Assembly (NCBI GenBank): GCA_016185865.1
Contig: JACPMU010000041.1
Location: 1-6,589, forward strand
DNA: 6,589 bases
Source of the DNA: Candidatus Woesearchaeota archaeon
GTDB lineage: Archaea; Nanobdellota; Nanobdellia; Woesearchaeales; GW2011-AR4
Direction: 5' to 3'
Shown: piece after piece, positions 1 to 4,326 of the stretch
Position numbering within the stretch: position 1 is the stretch's first letter
How the letters are laid out: every line of letters begins with the position of its first letter
Program-made: the position numbers and the translations under genes
The notes under the pieces: model-generated
Told to the model about the DNA's origin: nothing
Database searches by the model: none
Seen by the model: only the letters and a program-made list of their open reading frames with translations

Positions 1-326
1 TTTATCCCACGTTTAATCCAACAGGAAATGAGCTTACCCATGTTCAGCTTGCAATTGCAGATTTTGACACGCATCTTGCAAAGGTATTTGAAAAAAATCC
101 TATAGGCTCTTGCGACAGAAATGAAACAGAAATTTGCAAAACAAGACCGATAGTCACTTGTGAAGATAAAGATAAGCTTGTCCTTTACGTTAAAGAATCG
201 GAAAAATTCAGGGCATATTACAACAGCAACTGCATTGTTGTTGAGGGAAATGGCTTTGACTTGGTAAAAGGAGTTGACAGGATTTTATACAACCTATACA
301 ACATAATGGAACAGGAAGAAGCATAA
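1..326 (+). CDS. Unrecognised protein, C-terminal 107 residues (5' end outside window)
   Basis: The frame is open from the left edge (first full codon at base 3) to a TAA at 324-326, so only the C-terminal part is present. I do not recognise a named family. The visible part has four cysteines at fragment positions 37, 45, 53 and 77, the first three spaced by eight residues, which could be disulphides or a metal site. It ends in a predicted helix, VDRILYNLYNIM, preceded by a strand-like CIVVEGNG segment and followed by an acidic tail. No membrane segment is visible in the fragment. From memory, similar C-terminal patterns (Cys, hydrophobic strand, G-N-x-x-x-L-V, D-R-x-L-Y) occur in uncharacterised DPANN proteins, but I cannot confirm this. 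The stop lies 2 bases before the methyltransferase ATG, so the two are probably cotranscribed. Real coding is well supported; function is unknown. Confidence 0.8.
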   Translation, partial: YPTFNPTGNELTHVQLAIADFDTHLAKVFEKNPIGSCDRNETEICKTRPIVTCEDKDKLVLYVKESEKFRAYYNSNCIVVEGNGFDLVKGVDRILYNLYNIMEQEEA

Positions 327-328
327 AT

Positions 329-919
329 ATGGAGCATTACTATTCTGAGCAGCAAAAATCATTGCCGGGCATAAAAAAAATAAAGCAAAAAATAAAAGGG
401 AAAGAATTTGAGTTCTATACCGCATCTGGAATTTTTTCAAAAGAAAAAATTGACAAGGGGACTTTGATCTTGGCGGAAAATATGGTTATTGATAAAAATG
501 CAAAAGTCCTTGACATAGGATGCGGCATTGGTATTCTTGGGATTGCTGTTGCAAAGCTCTTTAATGCAGATGCTGCAATGAGCGACATCAACAAAAGGGC
601 TGTTATGCTGGCTAAAAAGAACTGCAAACTGAATAATGTAAAAGCTGAGATTCATCAGGACAACTTGTATGAAAAAATAAAAAATTACGATTTTGATGCC
701 ATATTATCCAATCCTCCCCAGACTGCTGGAAAAAATGTTTGTTTTAAGCTAATTGAAGAATCAAAAAAATATCTTAAAAATGGCGGAAACCTGCAGTTAG
801 TTGCACGCCACAATAAAGGCGGGAAAACATTAAGCAATAAAATGCAAGAGGTTTTTGGCAATGTAAAAGTTCTTGCAAAAAAATCCGGATACTGGGTTTA
901 TATGGGTGTGAAGGAGTAA
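329..919 (+). CDS. MJ0882/RsmC-like class I SAM-dependent methyltransferase
   Basis: This 196-residue protein is a stand-alone methyltransferase-small (MTS) domain. Motif I, VLDIGCGIG, is at residues 60-68 and binds SAM. An acidic residue after the second strand (SDINKRA, D86) should contact the SAM ribose. The catalytic-loop motif SNPP is at 127-130, followed by QTAGK. The N-terminal HYYSE, the TASGIFSKEKIDKGT stretch, the NPP-x-x-AGK loop and the length all closely resemble Methanocaldococcus MJ0882 as I remember it. The N-P-P loop is typical of enzymes that methylate exocyclic amino groups; RsmC, the bacterial relative, makes m2G1207 in 16S rRNA, so a guanine-N2 rRNA target is the best guess. 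The substrate is not proven by sequence. No clear Shine-Dalgarno precedes the ATG, and the 2-base gap to the previous stop suggests translational coupling. It converges with the next gene across only 9 bases. Confidence 0.92.
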   Translation: MEHYYSEQQKSLPGIKKIKQKIKGKEFEFYTASGIFSKEKIDKGTLILAENMVIDKNAKVLDIGCGIGILGIAVAKLFNADAAMSDINKRAVMLAKKNCKLNNVKAEIHQDNLYEKIKNYDFDAILSNPPQTAGKNVCFKLIEESKKYLKNGGNLQLVARHNKGGKTLSNKMQEVFGNVKVLAKKSGYWVYMGVKE

Positions 920-928
920 GTTTTAATT

Positions 929-1285
929 TCACAATTCCCTAACTCCGTCCTTAGTCACTGCCATCAGCCTTACACCAACCCCGAGCTTGAGCAAAGCAGA
1001 TAAAATTGCCATGTGCTCCTTTCCATTTCCTGAGACAAGGTTTAAAGCAACCTCCAAATCTGTAATTTTCCCTTTCAGCCCTTTTCTAATGTCCTCAATT
1101 AATTCAAAGACAGGCTTCTGGAAGTCAACAACCACAAACTGAACATTCTTTTCAGCCTTGAAGTTCTTTCTGCCGAAATCATTCGTAATCAAAAATATTT
1201 TACTCCAGTCCTGCTCTTTTATCAATCGTGCGATATGCACCCAGCTTTTCTCTCCGGATGAAAGGCATGCAACCAAGTCTGTCAT
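929..1285 (-). CDS. Small CARF-like Rossmann-fold protein (stand-alone, function unknown)
   Basis: The product has 118 residues and no membrane segment or signal. Its predicted layout is alternating strands and helices: strand DLVACLSSG (3-11), helix, strand KIFLITND (29-36), strand VQFVVVDF (48-55), an amphipathic helix (57-72), strand LEVALNLVSG (77-86), a helix starting GKEHMAILSALLKLG (87-101), and strand VRLMAV (105-110). The Ser-Gly-Asn-Gly-Lys loop leading into a helix with HMA resembles the Thr-Gly-Gly-Thr-Lys loop of CARF domains such as the N-terminal half of Csa3, which bind cyclic oligoadenylates. The similarity is by pattern only. No effector, HTH domain or CRISPR genes are nearby, so it would be a lone ligand-binding domain. 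The ATG is 27 bases from a TATA element, giving a leaderless transcript, which supports this start. The gene converges with the methyltransferase. Coding is likely; the CARF label is tentative. Confidence 0.75.
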   Translation of the reverse strand: MTDLVACLSSGEKSWVHIARLIKEQDWSKIFLITNDFGRKNFKAEKNVQFVVVDFQKPVFELIEDIRKGLKGKITDLEVALNLVSGNGKEHMAILSALLKLGVGVRLMAVTKDGVREL

Positions 1286-1305
1286 AAAGCAGCCGGAATA
1301 AAATA

Positions 1306-1323
1306 GGATATATTAATGTTTTG
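1306..1323 (-). promoter_or_regulatory. BRE/TATA promoter of the CARF-like gene
   Basis: Read on the minus strand this is CAAAACATTAATATATCC: an A-rich BRE-like stretch followed by a TATA element at 1308-1316. The TATA centre is 27 bases before the ATG at 1285, so transcription should begin at or next to the start codon. Confidence 0.6.
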
Positions 1324-1326
1324 ACA

Positions 1327-1350
1327 TAAAAAAAGAAATAAAATAAAAAT
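1327..1350 (-). terminator. T-rich terminator after the DUF4349 gene
   Basis: Directly after the DUF4349 stop, the minus strand reads 24 bases that are nearly all T, with runs of five, four, three and seven Ts and no obvious hairpin. Archaeal RNA polymerase terminates at such U-runs. This would separate the DUF4349 transcript from the CARF-like gene, which has its own promoter just downstream. Confidence 0.55.
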
Positions 1351-2229
1351 TTATTTTTTCTGCTTCTTCCTGAAAAGCCTTACAGCAATCCATGCTATCA
1401 ATGCTGCGGCTGCGTAGGGCATCGCGACAAAAATCAGCTTAAGCAGGCTGTTCAGGCTTGCGACCAGGCTTCTTACAAGCTCTGAAAACTTTACAAACTT
1501 GATGTTGGCATATCCTGGCTGCTTTTCATTCAATGTAATGTAAATTGTTGAGTATTCAATGCGCTGGTCGATATTCTTCAGCGAGTCCTCAAGGTATTTT
1601 ATTGTCCTCTCCTGCTCGAATATTCTGTCGCTCAGCTGAAGCTTATCAGCAACTAAAGTGGCTTCCTCATACATCTTGGTGTACCTCAAAAGCCTCTGCT
1701 TTTCAGCATTAATCTCAATCTCAAGGTTTTTGTATGAGCCTGTGACATCTTCAGCATTTTCATTGAAGGACTTGACTTCCCCTATTCCTTTCAGCTGGGC
1801 AACTACATCATTGTATTTTTTGGTGTCGACCTTTATCTGGTAGCTTCCGGTATAATATGACTTCCATCCTGACTCGTACTTGTTGACATTTTCATTCAGA
1901 AGATAGGAGCCGCTTGACCTCACTACAGATTTCAGCTTTGACTCCGCATCGCTGAATCCTCCTGTAGGCGTTTCAACGGACATGCTTGATGACTTTGTTA
2001 TCTTGCGGTCCTGCACATCAGGCGCAAAGTCTTCATTTATAGGGACAGGCGGCAAAAAGCCGTAGCCGGCCCTTGAATACGATGCGTCTGCAGCCATGAA
2101 TTTTTCTGAAGCAATGCCAGTGGAAAGCATTGGTATGCTTCCTCCCTTTAGAAATATGATTACAAGCAATACTAATGCCAGCATCAGCCAGTTTTCCTTT
2201 ATCTTAACCAATTGCTCCTTTATTGCCAT
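1351..2229 (-). CDS. DUF4349-family two-TM envelope protein
   Basis: This 292-residue protein has a short cytoplasmic basic N-terminus, one membrane segment at about 13-28, a Ser/Pro/Gly-rich stretch (about 40-95), a mixed domain (about 97-160) containing SYQIKVDTKKYNDVVAQLKGIG, a charged helical coiled-coil region at about 165-223, then the strand IEYSTIYITLNEK. A second membrane segment at about 263-286 is followed by the basic tail RLFRKKQKK. The IKVDxxxYxxxVxxLxxIGxVxxxxxxxxDVTxxYxxLExxIxAxxxxxxRY pattern and the S-T-I-x-I-x-L strand are characteristic of DUF4349 (Pfam PF14257), whose function is unknown. With both termini inside, the middle would be on the outer face. The gene lies 73 bases downstream of a membrane-anchored regulator and has its own promoter with a copy of that locus's palindrome, so it is a likely target of the regulator. 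A GAGG at 2234-2237 sits four bases before the ATG. Confidence 0.88.
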   Translation of the reverse strand: MAIKEQLVKIKENWLMLALVLLVIIFLKGGSIPMLSTGIASEKFMAADASYSRAGYGFLPPVPINEDFAPDVQDRKITKSSSMSVETPTGGFSDAESKLKSVVRSSGSYLLNENVNKYESGWKSYYTGSYQIKVDTKKYNDVVAQLKGIGEVKSFNENAEDVTGSYKNLEIEINAEKQRLLRYTKMYEEATLVADKLQLSDRIFEQERTIKYLEDSLKNIDQRIEYSTIYITLNEKQPGYANIKFVKFSELVRSLVASLNSLLKLIFVAMPYAAAALIAWIAVRLFRKKQKK

Positions 2230-2257
2230 TTTGCCTCATCTTGTTGGTAAGCAGCCC

Positions 2258-2278
2258 ATATATAAATATTTGGCTATG
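2258..2278 (-). promoter_or_regulatory. BRE/TATA promoter of the DUF4349 gene
   Basis: On the minus strand a BRE-like CCAAA precedes TATTTATATAT (2258-2268). The expected transcript start is near 2237, leaving a leader of about 8 bases. The TATTT begins exactly 10 bases after the palindrome at 2279-2298. Confidence 0.65.
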
Positions 2279-2298
2279 ACTTCAAATTGGCTTGAAGT
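2279..2298. promoter_or_regulatory. Palindromic operator candidate, copy 1
   Basis: The sequence ACTTCAAATTGGCTTGAAGT has perfect 7-base arms (ACTTCAA/TTGAAGT) around a 6-base spacer. It lies between the regulator stop (2303) and the DUF4349 TATA element. The same core, CTTCAAAT followed by TTGAAG, recurs at 2874-2893 with identical arm spacing. Its position just upstream of the BRE favours activation, as for archaeal activators that recruit TFB or TBP, although repression by occlusion is possible. Confidence 0.65.
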
Positions 2299-2302
2299 TA
2301 TC

Positions 2303-2833
2303 TCAGCCTTTCCTTTGTTTTATCAGGCTTGTAATAAAATAAACAAAAAGTGCAAAAACAGCCCCTGCAAAAATCCACAATGCAATGCTTGGTTCATTTA
2401 TTCTTTCTGCTTCCATAAATGAGGTTGGGAGTGTTATTGGAAACTTTCCTGAAAATAGGTTTATTGCCAATGCTGCGCCGCTGGCTATTAACAGGACTGG
2501 AAGCAGGCTTTTCAGCTTTTCCTTCAATCCAAAAGTGCTTTTCGGCGCTATTATTATATATTTGTTCGCAAGCTTGTAATGGCTGACCTCTTTTCCTTTT
2601 TTGCTGTAGTGGAATTCCTCTGATGAGACAAGCCCTGCATCAACTAATTGCTTCAGGTTGTAGTGCACTGTTGAAATCGGCAGCTGCAGGTTTTTTGCAA
2701 GCTCTGTTTCAGTTGATTCCTTCTCAGCCAGATAATCCAATATTTTCCTGCAGCTTTCATTGCTTACCACCTGTGCCAGCTTTTTTGCCTTGTCTTCCTG
2801 CAATGACACGAGTAAAAATGACTGCTTTGCCAT
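2303..2833 (-). CDS. Membrane-anchored ArsR-like winged-helix transcription regulator
   Basis: The 176-residue product has an N-terminal winged helix-turn-helix domain at about residues 18-93. It includes the SNESCRKILDYLAEKESTET segment, helix 2 ELAKNLQLP, recognition helix ISTVHYNLKQLVDAGL, and the wing VSSEEFHYSKKGKEVSHYKL. Two hydrophobic segments follow at about 109-126 and 149-170, joined by a short loop of some 22 residues, with a basic KQRKG end. Both the DNA-binding domain and the C-terminus would be cytoplasmic, with the loop as the only outside part. Such ArsR-like domains with C-terminal membrane helices are common in archaea; their signals are mostly unknown. The ATG is 26 bases from a TATA element, so the transcript is leaderless. 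Palindromes upstream of this gene and of the DUF4349 gene suggest autoregulation plus control of its neighbour. It diverges from an M50-type protease gene, which could cleave it. Confidence 0.88.
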   Translation of the reverse strand: MAKQSFLLVSLQEDKAKKLAQVVSNESCRKILDYLAEKESTETELAKNLQLPISTVHYNLKQLVDAGLVSSEEFHYSKKGKEVSHYKLANKYIIIAPKSTFGLKEKLKSLLPVLLIASGAALAINLFSGKFPITLPTSFMEAERINEPSIALWIFAGAVFALFVYFITSLIKQRKG

Positions 2834-2852
2834 TCCATCCGCTAATCAATTC

Positions 2853-2873
2853 ATTTTTAAATACTTTTGCTTG
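2853..2873 (-). promoter_or_regulatory. BRE/TATA promoter of the HTH regulator
   Basis: On the minus strand AAGCAAAAG (BRE-like) leads into TATTTAAAAAT (2853-2863). The centre of the element is about 26 bases before the ATG at 2833, predicting a leaderless mRNA. The spacing from the palindrome to TATTT is 10 bases, as at the DUF4349 promoter. Confidence 0.65.
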
Positions 2874-2893
2874 GCTTCAAATGCAGTTGAAGC
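2874..2893. promoter_or_regulatory. Palindromic operator candidate, copy 2 (divergent intergenic)
   Basis: The sequence GCTTCAAATGCAGTTGAAGC has perfect 7-base arms and a central TGCA, so 18 of 20 positions fit a dyad. It sits in the middle of the 106-base gap between the divergent regulator and protease genes, 10 bases from the TATTT on the regulator side and about 12-14 bases from the TATA element on the protease side. One bound dimer could therefore affect both promoters. It shares CTTCAAAT and TTGAAG with the copy at 2279-2298. Confidence 0.7.
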
Positions 2894-2898
2894 TAAAC

Positions 2899-2917
2899 AG
2901 CAATAACTTTAAAAGCA
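2899..2917 (+). promoter_or_regulatory. BRE/TATA promoter of the M50 protease gene
   Basis: An A-rich AGCAATAA stretch precedes CTTTAAAAG (2907-2915). The element is centred 29 bases before the ATG at 2940, which fits a leaderless or nearly leaderless transcript. Confidence 0.55.
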
Positions 2918-2939
2918 AACTAAATTAACAAAATTCAAA

Positions 2940-3530
2940 ATGCCGCTGATAACCTTTGGGGAAATAATTGATTTGATACTGATGACCTTTTTTGTAGGAT
3001 ATGTTTTCTCTGGCATCATACCAGTAAGAAGGGAAAGCTATGATCCATTGATTCATTACAAAAGAAGGTTTGATTTTGAAGGGTTTAAATTTGTCATAAT
3101 GGCAACAGCGCCTGCAATTATCTTGCATGAGCTGGCGCACAAGTTTGTTGCCCTTGGCTTTGGCTTGGATGCAGTGTTCTATGCATTTTACAGGAGTTCT
3201 TTCACTTTGATGCTTGGCATATTCACAATCATTTCAAAATTGACAGGATTTGGCTTCATGTTCTTTGTTCCGGGTTTTGTTGGCATAAGCGGCAATGGAA
3301 CCAATCTGCAGTTTGCATTGGCAGCGCTTGCAGGCCCTTTTGTTAATCTAATCCTATGGCTTGGCTCCCGGTATATTTTTAAAAATAGGAAGTACAAAAA
3401 AAAATATTTTTTGCTTTTAGTCTTGACTCAAAGAATCAACATGTTTTTGTTTATCTTCAACATGCTTCCGATTCCGGGATTTGACGGCTACAAGGTTTTC
3501 ACAGGATTGATAAGGGCTTTTAGTGGTTAG
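2940..3530 (+). CDS. M50 (site-2-protease-like) membrane zinc metalloprotease
   Basis: The product has 196 residues and several hydrophobic helices. The zinc motif HELAH is at 63-67, inside a membrane segment (IILHELAHKFVALGFG), with E64 the presumed catalytic base. The conserved AGP-x-x-N segment is at 131-136. The second metal site lies in NMLPIPGFDG at 174-183, with D182 the third zinc ligand. HExxH plus N-x-x-P-x-P-x-x-D-G defines peptidase family M50, which cleaves peptide bonds within or next to membranes. No PDZ or CBS domain is present, so this is a minimal core. M50 members often release membrane-bound transcription factors or anti-sigma factors, and here the divergent neighbour is a membrane-anchored regulator. 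That regulator as its substrate is my inference. The ATG is supported by TATA spacing. All key catalytic residues are present. Confidence 0.92.
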   Translation: MPLITFGEIIDLILMTFFVGYVFSGIIPVRRESYDPLIHYKRRFDFEGFKFVIMATAPAIILHELAHKFVALGFGLDAVFYAFYRSSFTLMLGIFTIISKLTGFGFMFFVPGFVGISGNGTNLQFALAALAGPFVNLILWLGSRYIFKNRKYKKKYFLLLVLTQRINMFLFIFNMLPIPGFDGYKVFTGLIRAFSG

Positions 3531-3531
3531 T

Positions 3532-3540
3532 TTTATATAA
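3532..3540 (+). promoter_or_regulatory. TATA element of the GDT1-family gene
   Basis: TTTATATAA is centred 26 bases before the ATG at 3562, so the transcript would be leaderless from that ATG. It starts 2 bases after the protease stop codon. The BRE region is poor. Confidence 0.55.
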
Positions 3541-3561
3541 TACTGAAACAAATTGACAGAA

Positions 3562-4128
3562 ATGCTGGACGCATTTTTCATTGCATTGTTCTTCACATTT
3601 ATCTCTGAGATAGCAGACAAAACACAGCTTGTTATTCTTGGGCTTGCGCTCAAATACAAAGCAGCCATGCAGGTTTTTTTAGGCGCACTTATTGCGCACT
3701 CTTTTATGGATGGAATTGCAATTCTGCTAGGCTATTTTTTTGGCTTTCAAATTCAATCAAATCTTGTAAAAATATTAATAGGCATTGCATTTATTCTTTT
3801 GGGTATCTATAGCTTGTTAAAGCCCTATATCAAAAAGCATCAAAAAGAAAAAAAGAAAATTGAGGGCAAATTGCCGTTTGCAGTTGCATTTCTCACAGTT
3901 TTATTAAGCGAGTTCGGTGATAAAACACAAATAAGTTCTGGATTGCTAGCTGCAAAATATCTTTTGCCATGGCATATTTTCATAGGTGCATTTTTTGCTC
4001 TTGCCTTGGCTATAGGCTTAAATGTTTTTATAGGCGCAAAAATAGCGAAAAAGATTCCTGCAAAGAAAATAAAAATTGCTGCATCTGTTTTGTTTATTTT
4101 GTTCGGGATGATTAGTTTATTGACCTGA
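3562..4128 (+). CDS. GDT1/UPF0016-family cation (Mn2+/Ca2+) transporter
   Basis: This 188-residue integral membrane protein is made of two homologous halves of three membrane helices each, separated by the charged loop KKHQKEKKKIEGK (about 91-103). Each half carries the family signature E-x-x-D-K-T: EIADKT at 16-21 and EFGDKT at 117-122. The acidic residues are the presumed ion-binding site. UPF0016 includes yeast Gdt1, human TMEM165 and bacterial Mn2+ exporters; transport of Mn2+ or Ca2+ across the cell membrane is the family role. The first motif has Ala where Gly is usual. A TTG at 3553 would add three residues, but I chose the ATG at 3562 because a TATA element lies 26 bases upstream and predicts a transcript starting at that ATG. 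The ion specificity cannot be read from sequence. Confidence 0.9.
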   Translation: MLDAFFIALFFTFISEIADKTQLVILGLALKYKAAMQVFLGALIAHSFMDGIAILLGYFFGFQIQSNLVKILIGIAFILLGIYSLLKPYIKKHQKEKKKIEGKLPFAVAFLTVLLSEFGDKTQISSGLLAAKYLLPWHIFIGAFFALALAIGLNVFIGAKIAKKIPAKKIKIAASVLFILFGMISLLT

Positions 4129-4140
4129 TTTTTCAATTTT
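4129..4140 (+). terminator. T-rich terminator after the GDT1-family gene
   Basis: Immediately after the TGA stop is TTTTTCAATTTT, a U-rich run of the type that ends archaeal transcripts. There is no hairpin. Confidence 0.4.
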
Positions 4141-4190
4141 AGCAGCAACTATGGAATCATAAATTTAAATCTATTCATTACTTACTTTCC

Positions 4191-4206
4191 ATATTGAAAA
4201 CAATAT
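4191..4206. repeat. Short inverted repeat upstream of the pyrG promoter
   Basis: ATATTG-AAAA-CAATAT has perfect 6-base arms and a 4-base loop, and lies 24 bases upstream of the pyrG TATA element. It could be a regulator site. In such AT-rich DNA it could also be chance. Confidence 0.3.
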
Positions 4207-4230
4207 TAACTTATTCATCAAACCATAAAC

Positions 4231-4238
4231 TATAAATA
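4231..4238 (+). promoter_or_regulatory. TATA element of the pyrG transcript
   Basis: TATAAATA is the best TATA match in the 190-base gap before pyrG. Standard archaeal spacing puts the transcript start at about 4260-4261, exactly at an upstream ATG and about 58 bases before the pyrG start. A weaker element, AAATTTAAAT, lies at about 4161-4170. Confidence 0.5.
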
Positions 4239-4260
4239 AAACTTGTTTCATTTCCAATTA

Positions 4261-4326
4261 ATGCAACCGCTTAAATTTCTTGCTTTTGATTCTGTGGCTT
4301 TCCGAGGTGCAATTTTCTATGCCTAA
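4261..4326 (+). CDS. Possible 21-codon leader peptide overlapping the pyrG start
   Basis: An ORF of 21 codons begins at ATG 4261 (MQPLKFLAFD...) and ends with TAA at 4324-4326, eight bases into pyrG. Its ATG is 26-27 bases from the TATA element at 4231-4238, the same distance as the leaderless starts elsewhere in this window. Its last part contains the pyrG Shine-Dalgarno and start codon in another frame. It has four phenylalanines and no match that I recognise. It could couple translation to pyrG, act as a regulatory leader peptide, or be a chance ORF. The peptide itself is probably not conserved for function. Confidence 0.35.
   Translation: MQPLKFLAFDSVAFRGAIFYA
4304..4309 (+). promoter_or_regulatory. 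Shine-Dalgarno site setting the pyrG start
   Basis: GAGGTG, complementary to the archaeal 16S rRNA 3' end, lies 9 bases before ATG 4319. It supports that ATG over the in-frame TTG at 4280. It is the only strong Shine-Dalgarno in the window placed correctly for a gene start, as expected for a transcript with a real leader. Confidence 0.7.

Noticed and set aside
1157..1167. TTGAAGT half-site inside the CARF-like gene
   Set aside because: No matching CTTCAA arm lies at the required distance, so it is not a third copy of the palindrome.
2096..2422. 108-codon open frame on the plus strand across the DUF4349/regulator gap
   Set aside because: It runs antisense to two supported genes and through the operator and promoter, with no recognisable product.
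3553..3561. TTG start for the GDT1-family gene
   Set aside because: The TATA element at 3532-3540 predicts a transcript starting at about 3562, at the ATG, so the TTG would be upstream of the mRNA.
4280..4318. Upstream TTG start extending pyrG by 13 residues
   Set aside because: Known CTP synthases begin close to the KYI-x-x-x-GG strand, and GAGGTG is 9 bases from ATG 4319, so the extension is not needed.
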